Part shown: piece by piece, positions 13,796 through 23,096 of the stretch
Layout of the letters: each line of letters opens with the position of its first letter
Position numbering within the stretch: position 1 is the first letter of the stretch
Assembly (NCBI GenBank): GCA_900315055.1
Contig: OMXP01000016.1
Coordinates: forward strand, 1 to 45,930
Reading direction: 5' to 3'
Source: an uncultured Lachnospiraceae bacterium
Lineage (GTDB): Bacteria; Bacillota; Clostridia; Lachnospirales; Lachnospiraceae
Length of the DNA stretch: 45,930 nucleotides
Notes under the pieces: model-generated
Told to the model about the DNA's origin: nothing
What the model saw: only the letters and a program-made list of their open reading frames with translations
Databases searched by the model: none
Made by a program: the position numbers and the translations under genes

Positions 13796-15487
13796 ATGAA
13801 TCACGCAATGGAAACCTACCGGATCTTCCGGGAAAAACTTTCCAGGGACGACCCGTACTATGAGGAACTCCTTCAGATGGAGGGGAACGAGGCTGCCATC
13901 ACGGATGCCTTCTATCAGGACATCGTGTTTGGCACCGCGGGCCTTCGGGGCATCTGCGGGATTGGAACCAACCGCATGAACCGCCTGACCGTGGGGCGCG
14001 CAACCCTGGGGCTTGCACAGTATATCAAAGACCATCAGGGAGAGCAGAAGGGCGTTGCGATCGCCTATGACTGCCGCTATCACTCCAGGGAGTTTTCGGA
14101 ACTTGCCGCGAGGATCCTGACGGCCCAGGGCATTCGGGTGTATCTGTTTGACGGCCTTCGGCCGACGCCGGAGCTCTCGTTTTCGATCCGGCGTCTTTCC
14201 TGCATCTCCGGCATCAACATGACCGCTTCCCATAACCCGAAGGAGTACAACGGCTACAAGGTCTACTGGGAGGACGGGGCACAGATCTCCGGGGAAGTCT
14301 CGGATGGCATTCAGAAAAAGATCGAGGCACTCTCCCTCTTTGATGAAATCCCGGAACTTGCCCTTGATGAGGCAAAAGAGAGGGGACTTCTCACCATGCT
14401 GGGAAGCGGCATGGACGAGGCCTATGATGCCTATGTAAAGAGCAATTACCTCCGGGACGCGTCAGAACTTGATCTCACGGTCCCGATCGTCTACACACCC
14501 TTAAACGGCGCAGGATCCGTGCCGATGCAGCGCCTTGCAAAGGAGCGCGGATTCGAAAACTTTACCGTCGTCCCCGAGCAGAAGGATCCCGATCCGGAGT
14601 TTACGACCGTCGGGTATCCGAACCCCGAGGATCCGAAGGCCTTCCGCCTTGCGGAGGAACTGGGAAAGAAGACGGGAGCGGAGCTTCTTGTCGCGACGGA
14701 CCCCGACTCCGACCGCATGGCAATCGAGATCCGAAACGAGGACGGAACCTATTCCTTCCTCAACGGCAACCAGACGGGAGCACTCCTGATCTACTACAAG
14801 GCCATGAGCCTTCAGGAGAAGGGAAAGCTCACGGATCACGAGGCACTGATCAAGTCGATCGTCACCGGCGACTTTGGCCGGACGATTGCCAGCCGCTTCG
14901 GGATTCACGTCTTCGAGGCGCTGACCGGCTTCAAGAACATCTGCGGCAGGATTCCGCAGCTGGAAGAAGAGGGGTATCACTACTTCTTCGGCTACGAGGA
15001 GAGCATCGGCTGTGCCCCGGGCGAGGAGGTCCGGGACAAGGACGGCATCACGGCCGGCATGCTGATTCTCGAGATGGCAGCATACTACAAAAAGAAGGGC
15101 CTTGCCATGCGGGACGTCCTCTCGCAGCTCTATGCGATGTTCGGCGCCTTTGCCGAGAAGCAGGTCTCCCTGGTCCTTACCGGGGCCGAGGGGAAGGAGA
15201 GAATCGGCAGGATCATGACGATGTTCAGGCTCGGGAAGCCGGAAGCCTTCGGACCCTTCAAAGTGCTGAAGACCACCGACTACCTGCACGGGTATGAGGA
15301 TATCCCGGCATCGAATGTCCTGAAGTTCAACCTGGATGACGGATCCTGGTTTGCGGTACGGCCTTCCGGCACGGAGCCAAAATGCAAGTTTTACGTGTAT
15401 ACCAGGCAGGAGACACGGGAGAAGTCTCTTGAAAGGGCTGAGGAGATCACAAAATGCGTGCTCGGCCTTGCAGAGAGCGTGAAATGA
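13796..15487 (+). CDS. pgm: Phospho-sugar mutase (alpha-phosphoglucomutase/phosphomannomutase)
   Basis: A 563-residue cytoplasmic enzyme of the alpha-D-phosphohexomutase family, which interconverts hexose 1- and 6-phosphates and feeds glycogen, nucleotide sugars and cell-wall polymers. Domain 1 has the early FGTAGLRG motif (46-53) and the phosphoserine loop TASHNP with S145. The metal loop DPDSDR is at 302-307. The sugar-binding loop is GYEESIG, and the C-terminal phosphate loop is RPSGTEPK. The length fits the Bacillus PgcA-type phosphoglucomutases. ATG 13796 follows GAGAGGAGG. The AEC transporter gene begins one base after the stop, so the two are probably co-transcribed. Confidence 0.92.
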   Translation: MNHAMETYRIFREKLSRDDPYYEELLQMEGNEAAITDAFYQDIVFGTAGLRGICGIGTNRMNRLTVGRATLGLAQYIKDHQGEQKGVAIAYDCRYHSREFSELAARILTAQGIRVYLFDGLRPTPELSFSIRRLSCISGINMTASHNPKEYNGYKVYWEDGAQISGEVSDGIQKKIEALSLFDEIPELALDEAKERGLLTMLGSGMDEAYDAYVKSNYLRDASELDLTVPIVYTPLNGAGSVPMQRLAKERGFENFTVVPEQKDPDPEFTTVGYPNPEDPKAFRLAEELGKKTGAELLVATDPDSDRMAIEIRNEDGTYSFLNGNQTGALLIYYKAMSLQEKGKLTDHEALIKSIVTGDFGRTIASRFGIHVFEALTGFKNICGRIPQLEEEGYHYFFGYEESIGCAPGEEVRDKDGITAGMLILEMAAYYKKKGLAMRDVLSQLYAMFGAFAEKQVSLVLTGAEGKERIGRIMTMFRLGKPEAFGPFKVLKTTDYLHGYEDIPASNVLKFNLDDGSWFAVRPSGTEPKCKFYVYTRQETREKSLERAEEITKCVLGLAESVK

Positions 15488-15488
15488 C

Positions 15489-16442
15489 GTGAGGGAAAAC
15501 CTTCTGTTCAGCCTGAACTCCACCGTCCCGCTGTTTCTTCTGATGCTCCTTGGCGCTTTCTTTCGAAGGATCGGCCTCATGCCGAGGGACTTTGCGGAGC
15601 GCATGAACACCTTCGTGTTCAAGGTCGCCCTCCCGGTCCTTCTCTTTGAGGATCTTGCAACGACGGATCTGTCAGAGGCCTTTGACGCTCGTTTTGTCCT
15701 GTACTGCTTTCTGGTAACGCTCCTCTCGATTGGCATCGCGGCGCTCCTGTCGATCCCGATCCGGGACCGCGGAACAAAGGGAGAGTTCATTCAGGCCTCC
15801 TACCGCTCGTCCGCGGCGCTTCTTGGCGTTGCCTTCATCGAGCAGATCTACGGCACCAGCGGCATGGCGCCGATGATGATTCTCGGCGCGGTGCCCCTCT
15901 ACAACATCTGTGCGGTCATCGTGCTGCAGGTTACGGGAAACGATACGGAGAAGGAAGCCTCCACCGGGAAGCTGGTCCTGCGATCGCTGAAGGGGATTCT
16001 CACCAATCCCCTGATCATCGGCATCGTTCTGGGATTTGCCTTTTCGCTCCTTGGATTTACGCAGCCGAAGATGATGTCGGCGACCCTCGGGTATCTCTCC
16101 CGGCTTTCGTCGCCGATGGGACTGATGGCACTTGGAGCAACGTTTTCCTTTGCCGGGGCAAAGAAGACCGCGGCGCCTGCGATTGCCGCCTCGCTCATGA
16201 AGCTGCTTGGCTTTTCGTGCCTGTTTCTGCCGCTTGCGGTACACCTGGGATTTCGAAATGAGGAGCTTGTCGCGATCATCGTGATGCTCGGCTCCCCGAC
16301 CACGGTGGCATCCTACGTCATGGCCCGCAACATGCACCACGACGGGGACCTGAGCGCGAGTGCCGTGGCACTGACAACGCTCCTGTCTGCCTTTACGCTG
16401 ACTCTGTGGCTGTTTGTGACAAGGAGCCTCGGACTGATCTGA
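15489..16442 (+). CDS. AEC-family transporter (second copy)
   Basis: A 317-residue membrane protein with about ten hydrophobic segments. LMLLGAFFRRIGLMP near the N-terminus and FKVALPVLLFEDL match the first helices and the broken helix of AEC carriers; the second half ends with IVMLGSPTTVASYVMAR. It should move an organic anion across the cytoplasmic membrane. It starts with GTG one base after the mutase stop and has only a weak ribosome site, so translation probably depends on coupling. It is not closely similar to the AEC protein at 7755, so it is not a recent duplicate. Next to a D-lactate-dehydrogenase-like gene, an organic-acid role is plausible. Confidence 0.83.
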   Translation: MRENLLFSLNSTVPLFLLMLLGAFFRRIGLMPRDFAERMNTFVFKVALPVLLFEDLATTDLSEAFDARFVLYCFLVTLLSIGIAALLSIPIRDRGTKGEFIQASYRSSAALLGVAFIEQIYGTSGMAPMMILGAVPLYNICAVIVLQVTGNDTEKEASTGKLVLRSLKGILTNPLIIGIVLGFAFSLLGFTQPKMMSATLGYLSRLSSPMGLMALGATFSFAGAKKTAAPAIAASLMKLLGFSCLFLPLAVHLGFRNEELVAIIVMLGSPTTVASYVMARNMHHDGDLSASAVALTTLLSAFTLTLWLFVTRSLGLI

Positions 16443-16499
16443 TCTGTAAGCAAACCGGCTTTTTAGAGAGCACGGTTTTGGAATAGGAGATTGACACCA

Positions 16500-17510
16500 A
16501 TGGAGAACAACAAACTGAAGATCTGTTTCTATGCACTGCGTGATTTCGACTACGATGAGCTCTACTTCACCAAAGAGCTCTCGAAGGAGACCGGCATCGA
16601 CTATGTCTGGAGTCCCGATTATCCGGACATGAACAACGCGGACCTCGCAAAGGGGTGCGTTGCGGTGAGCTTCCCGCCGTGTGCCTGCCCGCGGGAGCTC
16701 ATGGAGAAGTTCAGGAGCCTTGGCGTCAAGTACATCTGCTGCCGCTCCATCGGCTATGACCACGTGAACCTGAACGATGCGAAGGAGCTCGGCCTTCGCG
16801 TCTCGAATGTCGGCTACACGCCGAACGGCGTTGCAAACTACGCGATCATGCTGATGCTCATGTGCCTGCGGCGCATGGGACACATCTTAAAGCGCGTGGA
16901 GCTGCAGGATTACTCCCTGAAGGCAAAGATCGGCCGCGACATTTCGAACTGCACCATCGGCGTCATCGGCACCGGCAGGATCGGCACGACGGTGCTGCAG
17001 CACCTGTCGGGCTTTGGCTGCAGGCTTCTGGCCTATGACCTGTATCAGAATGATGCGGCTAAGAAGGTCGCGGAGTATGTGGACCTCGACACGCTCCTGA
17101 AGGAGGCCGATGTCATTACCCTCCACGTCAACGCGAACGAGTCGAACTACCACATCATCTGCAAAGACAGCCTTGCAAAGATGAAGGACGGCGTCGTCAT
17201 CGTCAACACCGCAAGAGGCAAGCTCATCGATGACAGAGCACTGATCGATGCGATCGAGAGCGGCAAGGTCGGCGCGGCAGGCCTTGATGTCGTGGAGAAC
17301 GAGGACGGCCTCTACTACTACAACCACATGGGAGATGTGATGAACCGCGAGGATCTCGCAATCCTCCGCTCCTTCCCGAACGTCATCATCAGCCCTCATA
17401 CGGCCTTCTACACCAGACAGGACGTGAGAGAGATGGTCGAGGGTATCTTCACCGCGGTCCAGCTCTTTGAAGAGGGAAAGGAGAACCCGCACGAAGTCAG
17501 GGCGAAATAG
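16500..17510 (+). CDS. D-lactate dehydrogenase / VanH-like 2-hydroxyacid dehydrogenase
   Basis: A 336-residue NAD-dependent D-2-hydroxyacid dehydrogenase closer to fermentative D-lactate dehydrogenases and VanH than the enzyme at 1375. Features in order are GYTPNGVANYA at about 105-115, the Rossmann motif GTGRIG at 157-162, NTARGKLIDD with the substrate-binding Arg, VVENEDGLYYY with the catalytic Glu region, and ISPHTAFYT with the catalytic His. It should reduce pyruvate to D-lactate, reoxidising NADH. ATG 16500 follows AGGAGA by 9 bases; a TTG at 16491 is a less likely start. The gene follows the AEC transporter by 57 bases, fitting D-lactate production and export, and ends at a strong bidirectional terminator. 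Confidence 0.88.
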   Translation: MENNKLKICFYALRDFDYDELYFTKELSKETGIDYVWSPDYPDMNNADLAKGCVAVSFPPCACPRELMEKFRSLGVKYICCRSIGYDHVNLNDAKELGLRVSNVGYTPNGVANYAIMLMLMCLRRMGHILKRVELQDYSLKAKIGRDISNCTIGVIGTGRIGTTVLQHLSGFGCRLLAYDLYQNDAAKKVAEYVDLDTLLKEADVITLHVNANESNYHIICKDSLAKMKDGVVIVNTARGKLIDDRALIDAIESGKVGAAGLDVVENEDGLYYYNHMGDVMNREDLAILRSFPNVIISPHTAFYTRQDVREMVEGIFTAVQLFEEGKENPHEVRAK

Positions 17511-17553
17511 CCGGGCAGTTTCCCCTGTGAAACAGATCAAAACATGAGACAGT

Positions 17554-17592
17554 AAAAAGGCTCATCCTCCGCTGCGGGGGATGAGCCTTTTT
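17554..17592. terminator. Bidirectional intrinsic terminator
   Basis: An 18-bp stem (17554-17571 with 17575-17592, one G-U pair, CTG loop) starts with A5GGCTCATCC and ends with GGATGAGCCT5. It serves the dehydrogenase on the plus strand and the aminotransferase on the minus strand. Confidence 0.95.
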
Positions 17593-17609
17593 GGCAGTTT
17601 CTGTCTGGA

Positions 17610-18776
17610 TCAGGCGTTCAGGATGCCGGAATCCTGGATGGCCTTCAGGGCCTTTGCAATCTTCTCCGGGGGCATCGTGAGGGCAAAACGGACATACCCT
17701 TCGCCCAGGGGCCCGAAGCTGGAGCCCGGGGTCACGATGACACCTGCCTTGTCGATGAGATCGAGGCAGAAGTCCATGCTCTTTTTGTAGTGCTTCGGGA
17801 TCGGTGCCCACACGAACATGGAGCCGTGGGAGTCGGGGCAGTCCCAGCCGATCTTCCGGAGACCGCCGCAGAGCGCATCGCGGCGCTCCTGATATTTCAT
17901 ACACTGTTCCCTGACCGAGTCCGTAGGACCCGTGAGGGCTGCGATTGCGGCCTTCTGCAGCGGCAGGAACATGCCAAAGTCGATCTGGGAGCGAAGCTTC
18001 CTGAAGGCGGCAACCACGTCCGGGCGGCCGACAAGGAAGCTGATGCGGGCTCCCGTGACATCAAAGGACTTCGAGAGCGAGAAGAACTCCACGCCGACAT
18101 CCTTTGCACCTTCATAGGAGAGGAAGCTTAGTCCCTTGTTTCCGTCGAAGATGATGTCAGAGTAGGCGTTGTCGTGGACGATGAGGATGTCGTACTTCTT
18201 TGCGAAGGCGATGATCTCCTCATACACCTCAGGCGTTCCGACGCTTCCCATCGGGTTCGAGGGAAGGGAGACGACCATGTATCTGGCCTTCTTTGCCACG
18301 TCCTCCGGGATTTTGGAGACGTCCGGCAGGAAGTTGTTCTCCTTTACCATCGGATAGTAGACGATGTTTGCAAGGGCCATGTTGGCGCCTGCGATGAACA
18401 CCGGGTAGCAGGGCGTCGGGAGAAGGACCGTATCGCCCTCATCGCACAGGACCATGCCAATGTGCCCCATGCCCTCCTGGGTGCCGTAACAGGAAGCGAC
18501 CATGTCGGGGGTGATGTCAACTCCGTATCTCTTCTTGTAGTAGGCGCAGACGGCGTCGAGGAGCTCCGGCATGTCGCGGAGCGTGTACTTCCAGCTCTCG
18601 GGATCCTTTGCGGATTCCACGAGGGCTTCCCGGATATGCGCCGGAGTTACAAAGTCGGGAGTGCCGACGGAAAGGTTGTAGATGGTTTTGCCCTGTGCTT
18701 CCAGGGCGACTTTGCGGTTGTTGAGCGCTGCGAAGATCTCATCTCCGAAGCGGTCAAGGCGTTTGCTGAACTGCAT
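17610..18776 (-). CDS. Class I/II PLP-dependent aminotransferase
   Basis: A 388-residue fold-type I aminotransferase. SVGTPDF (36-42) is the substrate loop, SNPMGSVGT (173-181) contains the conserved Asn, DNAYSDIIF (202-210) the Asp and Tyr contacting PLP, and K236 in SLSKSFDVTGAR forms the Schiff base. The C-terminal GEGYVRFAL has the Arg that holds the substrate carboxylate. The pattern is closest to the LL-diaminopimelate/alanine/aspartate subgroup; the true substrate is not readable. The ATG at 18776 follows GGAGG by 5 bases. It is transcribed away from the membrane-protein gene at 18870 and ends at the shared bidirectional terminator. Confidence 0.85.
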   Translation of the reverse strand: MQFSKRLDRFGDEIFAALNNRKVALEAQGKTIYNLSVGTPDFVTPAHIREALVESAKDPESWKYTLRDMPELLDAVCAYYKKRYGVDITPDMVASCYGTQEGMGHIGMVLCDEGDTVLLPTPCYPVFIAGANMALANIVYYPMVKENNFLPDVSKIPEDVAKKARYMVVSLPSNPMGSVGTPEVYEEIIAFAKKYDILIVHDNAYSDIIFDGNKGLSFLSYEGAKDVGVEFFSLSKSFDVTGARISFLVGRPDVVAAFRKLRSQIDFGMFLPLQKAAIAALTGPTDSVREQCMKYQERRDALCGGLRKIGWDCPDSHGSMFVWAPIPKHYKKSMDFCLDLIDKAGVIVTPGSSFGPLGEGYVRFALTMPPEKIAKALKAIQDSGILNA

Positions 18777-18869
18777 TTGTGCCTCCAAAGAGAAATGCTT
18801 ATAATCGACAGTGTTTATAAAGTCTTGGACTATTTTAGGACGGGAAAGCGTAAATCACAAGGAGCTGAT

Positions 18870-19433
18870 ATGGATACGGGACTTCGTGACGTGGTATTCG
18901 GGCATCTTCTGCTCATCATCTGCTGTGTGTTCTATCTGATCTGGTGGAGCATCTCCTTCAGGCCGGGACAGAGCGTGAACCGGGAACTGGGAATTCGGGG
19001 GATCCTGCTTCTTGTCACGGCGGCTTCCGGAATCGCAGGGCTTTTGCTTTCCATCTTTGGCATCAACCTGATCCCCGGAAAAACATCCGTTTCCAACGGC
19101 CTTGTCTGCCTCATCGGCCTTGCCACCTATGTGATCCTGCTGTTTGCAACCTATTTTGGACTTCACCGCCCGGTGACGACGGAGCTTCTTCTTATCACCG
19201 GCTGGGCAATGCTCGAGGTGTGCTGCGTGAACACCTGCCGTGCGGGCGGGGCGCTGTCCGTGCCGCAGAGCATTTGGATGCTTCTTGTCATCGCCGCGGC
19301 CTTTGTCATCAGCATGGTTCTGTACGTTCTCTACTACCGGATGGAGGAGTGGCGGGCCTTCTATGCGGCCATGGTGCCGCTCATCACCGAGGCGGTCTCG
19401 ATGGGCATCTTTGAGCTCGTCCTGAGGCTCTGA
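18870..19433 (+). CDS. Conserved membrane protein, about six helices, 187 aa
   Basis: A 187-residue integral membrane protein with about six hydrophobic segments. The start reads MDTGLRDVVFGHLLLI, followed by LIWWSISFRPG, which I recall from uncharacterised Lachnospiraceae proteins. There are no charged residues inside the helices that would suggest a transporter mechanism, and no known domain is recognised. ATG 18870 follows AAGGAG by 5 bases; the frame is open far upstream only because it runs antisense to the aminotransferase. The metallophosphoesterase gene starts one base after the stop, so they are co-transcribed. An AT-rich stretch upstream (18797-18840) probably holds divergent promoters, but no clean pair was found. 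Confidence 0.72.
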   Translation: MDTGLRDVVFGHLLLIICCVFYLIWWSISFRPGQSVNRELGIRGILLLVTAASGIAGLLLSIFGINLIPGKTSVSNGLVCLIGLATYVILLFATYFGLHRPVTTELLLITGWAMLEVCCVNTCRAGGALSVPQSIWMLLVIAAAFVISMVLYVLYYRMEEWRAFYAAMVPLITEAVSMGIFELVLRL

Positions 19434-19434
19434 C

Positions 19435-20139
19435 ATGGCACTGTATGCAATCGGAGATCTCCATCTCTCCCATCAGGTGGAGCTGAAGAATGAGGCGCAG
19501 CTGACCGGAAAGATCTGGAAGGATCATGAGAAGTATTTTGAACAGAACTGCCAAAAGCTCCTCACACCGGAAGACACGCTGGTCCTTGTCGGGGACCACA
19601 GCTGGGGCCGGAACCTTGATGAGTGCCGGGAGGACCTCGAGTACATCATGGCGCTTCCGGGGCGAAAGATCCTGATCCGCGGAAACCACGACATGTTCTG
19701 GGAGGCAAAGAAGACGAACAAACTAAACGCCCTCTTTGCGGGAAAGCTCTTCTTTTTGCAGAACAACTATGCCACGTACGGCGACGTGGCAATCGTCGGG
19801 ACGAAGGGGTACTGCTTTGAGGGACTGGACAGCTGGGAACATGCCCAGATGCTGGTCGAGCGGGAGGCAAAACGGCTGGAAGAGAGCTTTGAGGCGGCCA
19901 GGGCAGACGGCTACAGCCGGTTTCTCATGTTCCTCCATTACCCGCCGACCAATATCTTCGAGAAATCTTCCGTCTTTACGAAGATGGCGGAGCACTACCA
20001 TGCCGAGCAGGTGATCTACGCCCACTGCCACGGAGAAGCGCGCTTCCATGACTCCATCCGCGGCCGGAAGCACGGCATCGAGTACAGCCTGGTCTCCGGC
20101 GATTTCCTTCGCTGGCACCCGAAGAAAATCATGGATTAG
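19435..20139 (+). CDS. Calcineurin-like metallophosphoesterase
   Basis: A 234-residue cytoplasmic phosphoesterase with all metallophosphatase motifs in order: GDLHLS (7-12), GDHSWG, GNHD, HYPP and HCHG. These supply the ligands for two metal ions. The usual GD-x-x sequence reads GDHSW, a variant seen in an uncharacterised bacterial subgroup; the substrate could be a phosphodiester or nucleotide but is unknown. It starts one base after the membrane-protein stop and shares its transcript. It converges with the clostripain-family gene 11 bases beyond the stop, where the perfect inverted repeat GCGGATC-AG-GATCCGC (20146-20161) lies without a T-tract. Confidence 0.83.
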   Translation: MALYAIGDLHLSHQVELKNEAQLTGKIWKDHEKYFEQNCQKLLTPEDTLVLVGDHSWGRNLDECREDLEYIMALPGRKILIRGNHDMFWEAKKTNKLNALFAGKLFFLQNNYATYGDVAIVGTKGYCFEGLDSWEHAQMLVEREAKRLEESFEAARADGYSRFLMFLHYPPTNIFEKSSVFTKMAEHYHAEQVIYAHCHGEARFHDSIRGRKHGIEYSLVSGDFLRWHPKKIMD

Positions 20140-20150
20140 TATCCGGCGGA

Positions 20151-22394
20151 TCAGGATCCGCTGTTGTCGAGTTCGATCGAGGGCGTGTACACGCTGTGGC
20201 CGTAGGTGTCCGTGAGGCGGTACGAGAGCACGAGTTTCTCCGTCACGTAGACATCGGAGAGCACAAGGCTTTCTGCGCCGCCGTCCACGGTCACTTCCGT
20301 TCCGACCTCATACTCGTCATCGACATTCCCATCATAGTCATAGCACGTCGCAACAAAGTCGATCACATCGCCGTCGTTCAGGCTCTCGATGCTCTTTGCC
20401 ACGGTGTTGGTCTCCCCGTCCCGGTAGTCTGTCACATATCCCGTGATGCTCCCGTCAGGATTCTCGTCCGTAAACTCCGCAATCAGGTTGACATAGGTTC
20501 CGTTCAGCATCGCCGGGATCCGGCCGCGGATCGTGTAGTCATCCCCGTCTTCGGTTGTGTCGATGTGGTAGTAGGGCACCGGCTGTCCGTTGATCGCAAG
20601 CCAGGTACCGTCCGTGTCGGCAATCAGTGCGCCATCGTCATTGAAACGGTACACCTCATCGAGACCAAGGTCGATGTAGCCGCTGCCGTCATCGACAAAG
20701 GTGCTCTTTTCGAGCGCACTTACCTGATCCCAGTCGGTGAGGGAGAGCACCGTATTGCCGTCCGCATCTTCACTCCAGGAAAGATCTGCTGTCTCAAGGC
20801 TGTGGCTTTCCACGTAGCTTCTTGCGGTGTCATCGGAGAGCGGAGCATCCTGCATGAAGTCCGCACTCGTAAGCCCGAGAAGCGAGGGATCGCCGGAGAG
20901 AAACTGCCCCAGGAGATCCTCCACCACGATGTCTCCCGTCGAGAGCATCGGGAACGGGCTCGACGCATCCATGCCGCCGCCTGCCGCCTGACCGGAGGCT
21001 TCCATCTTGGCAAAGGATTTCACGCAGTCCGTGTAGCTCTCATCCATGCCAAGATCTGCATACTCACCGGTGGCCTGATCCACGTTCGAGAGGTTCCGGT
21101 AGGGGAAATAGATGGAAAGACCGTAGGCGTTTGTCATGGAAGCCGAGGTCCGGTTGTATTTGACGGCAGAGAGCACGGCGTCCGAGAGAGCCTTGCCCTC
21201 ATCAGTCCCGAGGTTTGTCGCAAAGTGCACGAGATCCACCTGATCGATCCGCGACGAGGAGGCAAACTCCCTCGTATCGCTTCTTGCCTTTGAGACGGTA
21301 TCGTAATCGCTCTCGATCTCCTTTTCCGTTGCCGCCGAGAAGGCAGACAGGGGAGCAGAGAGCGTTGACGAGAGTTCCGCAAGGTCCGTCACCGAGAGCG
21401 TAAGGCTGCTGCCGCCGGAGGAGACGAAGTCATCGATGATGATCTTCGAGAGGTCCAGCGTGCTCATGCCGGGATCTGCCGTAAGCTTCCTGATCCAGTT
21501 CGTGTAATACCAGCCGGTGCCGGGCTCCGTCTCCTCGGAGGCGATGAGGTAGTCCGCACAGTCCGAGAGGGACAGGGCATTTTCCGCGGTTGCCATGAGG
21601 CAGGCGTCAAACCCGATCGCATCGAACTTCACGCCGGACGCTGTTACGGCAGAGTGAATCTTTGAGAGCGGCATGGAGCCCGCGGAAGCATGCTTCTCAT
21701 CATACCCGTAGCCGGAGACCGATCCGCCGCCGTGATCCCAGAGAATCAGTTCATAGCGGTTTGCGGGGAAGTTTTCCTTCCCGTAGTCGATGAAGCGGGT
21801 GAGGGTATCCGGATCCGTCATCGTGCGGTCCCCGTCGTCGGAGACAAGGCACTTCAGGCCCTCGCCGGTCACCTGAAAGATCTGGCACACATCGGATGAG
21901 ACTGCCGTGTTGTTCCAGCGCTTTGCACCGCCGGTGTAGACAAGAAGGTTCACGTTCCCGGAGGGAACACCCGCGATCATCTCCTTCAGGTCACTTGTTC
22001 CCATCCCGTTCCGGGATTCCAGATCCGCGCCGCACATGTAGACGAGGATCGTGACCTTGTCGGATCCGTTCCCTTTGAGCGTTGTAAATTTCGCCCTTGC
22101 CCCGTCCGCAACCTGCGTGTTCAGAACGCCGGTGTTCTTTTCTCTTGTCCAGCTTGTCGCGGCGGTCTGGTAGAACGAGCCGTAGGAGGACGACGATCCC
22201 GAATCATCGCCTCCGAGGAACGATCCCAGTCCCCCTCCGCCAAAGGCGAGGATGGCGATCAGGATTATGATATTGACGAGGGGATTGCGGCCAAAGCCGC
22301 GGTCTCCTCCGCCCCCGCCGCCATGAATACCGCCGCCGTGGCGTCCGATTCCGCTGCTTCCCGAAATGTTCTGTTCCCTTGATCTTCCAGGCAT
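20151..22394 (-). CDS. Clostripain-related cysteine peptidase (family C11), membrane-anchored
   Basis: A 747-residue surface protein. The N-terminus has a Gly/His/Arg-rich stretch (about 10-37), then one membrane helix (about 38-58), which should leave the bulk outside the cell. The C11 catalytic pair is H221 in LILWDHGGG and C265 in FDACLMATAE, as in clostripain and PmC11, which cleave after Arg or Lys. The peptidase core runs to about 460. The remaining 290 residues are Asp-rich beta segments with no assigned role. Autoprocessing and Ca dependence are family traits not verified here. ATG 22394 follows GAGGAGGGAGTAAAG. It lies 36 bases after the low-molecular-weight phosphatase gene on the same strand. 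Confidence 0.87.
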   Translation of the reverse strand: MPGRSREQNISGSSGIGRHGGGIHGGGGGGDRGFGRNPLVNIIILIAILAFGGGGLGSFLGGDDSGSSSSYGSFYQTAATSWTREKNTGVLNTQVADGARAKFTTLKGNGSDKVTILVYMCGADLESRNGMGTSDLKEMIAGVPSGNVNLLVYTGGAKRWNNTAVSSDVCQIFQVTGEGLKCLVSDDGDRTMTDPDTLTRFIDYGKENFPANRYELILWDHGGGSVSGYGYDEKHASAGSMPLSKIHSAVTASGVKFDAIGFDACLMATAENALSLSDCADYLIASEETEPGTGWYYTNWIRKLTADPGMSTLDLSKIIIDDFVSSGGSSLTLSVTDLAELSSTLSAPLSAFSAATEKEIESDYDTVSKARSDTREFASSSRIDQVDLVHFATNLGTDEGKALSDAVLSAVKYNRTSASMTNAYGLSIYFPYRNLSNVDQATGEYADLGMDESYTDCVKSFAKMEASGQAAGGGMDASSPFPMLSTGDIVVEDLLGQFLSGDPSLLGLTSADFMQDAPLSDDTARSYVESHSLETADLSWSEDADGNTVLSLTDWDQVSALEKSTFVDDGSGYIDLGLDEVYRFNDDGALIADTDGTWLAINGQPVPYYHIDTTEDGDDYTIRGRIPAMLNGTYVNLIAEFTDENPDGSITGYVTDYRDGETNTVAKSIESLNDGDVIDFVATCYDYDGNVDDEYEVGTEVTVDGGAESLVLSDVYVTEKLVLSYRLTDTYGHSVYTPSIELDNSGS

Positions 22395-22430
22395 CTTTAC
22401 TCCCTCCTCAAAAACATGCAGATGATGGAT

Positions 22431-22916
22431 TTATTTCAGTTTCCGGCACCGGGAAAGGAGAGCGGGCAGGCCCTCCGAAAGGTCGTCCCAGGTGGCGGTA
22501 AAGTCCTCCGTGTACCAGGGATCCGCGACAGAGCGGGGGTGATCCGTAAAGTCGAGGAGAAGATGAATCTTCCCCTCGGGATCGCCTCCGAGGATGTCTT
22601 TCATGTCGCAGAGGTTCTCCCGGTCCATGCCGATGATAAGGTCATACCGGTCGTAGTCACCCTTTGTGAGGAGCTTTGCCCGTTTGCTTTCAATTCCATG
22701 ACCTGTGATCCCGTGCTTTTTCAGCTCCCGCACCGCCGGAGGATAGACGGGATTGCCGTGCCCTCCCCAGATCTCGTCGGTGGTCGTCGCGGCGGAGTCG
22801 ATTACAAAGTCGTCCGCGATTCCCGCCTTCTCCACGAGATCTTTCATCATGAACTCCGCCATCGGTGAGCGGCAGATGTTGCCGTGACAGACAAAGAGCA
22901 CTCTTATGGGTTTCAT
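22431..22916 (-). CDS. Low-molecular-weight protein tyrosine phosphatase
   Basis: A 161-residue phosphatase of the arsenate-reductase-like LMW-PTP family. The P-loop is CHGNICRS with nucleophile C10 and R16, and the general acid is the Asp in VADPWYTEDF near residue 139, both in their normal places. It removes phosphate from protein tyrosines or from polysaccharide tyrosine kinases, though no such kinase is nearby. The ATG at 22916 is used; AAAGGG lies about 12 bases upstream. It heads a two-gene minus-strand unit with the clostripain-family peptidase. The role of pairing a cytoplasmic phosphatase with a surface peptidase is unclear. Confidence 0.88.
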   Translation of the reverse strand: MKPIRVLFVCHGNICRSPMAEFMMKDLVEKAGIADDFVIDSAATTTDEIWGGHGNPVYPPAVRELKKHGITGHGIESKRAKLLTKGDYDRYDLIIGMDRENLCDMKDILGGDPEGKIHLLLDFTDHPRSVADPWYTEDFTATWDDLSEGLPALLSRCRKLK

Positions 22917-23006
22917 CGTTCCATTCCCTTTCAAACGCTGAGGCAGTGCATATTCTGTGCCCTGATTTTACCATGAAGCCTAATCCCCCGTCTTTTGCGG
23001 GGACAG

Positions 23007-23055
23007 AAAAAGCCCTGCCCGTGCGGAACGTGGTCCGTTCCCCGGGCAGGGCTTT
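23007..23055 (-). terminator. Intrinsic terminator after lacZ
   Basis: On the minus strand a 13-bp stem AAAGCCCTGCCCG/CGGGCAGGGCTTT encloses a second hairpin (GGAACG/CGTTCC) and runs into T5. A further CCCCCG/CGGGG hairpin lies just beyond. Confidence 0.9.
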
Positions 23056-23096
23056 GGTGTATTGGTTATTTCTGGGTTTTCTTTCTTCGAGATCTG

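Noticed and set aside
20146..20161. Inverted repeat GCGGATC-AG-GATCCGC as a terminator
   Set aside because: No T-tract on either side; it overlaps the stop of the clostripain-family gene.
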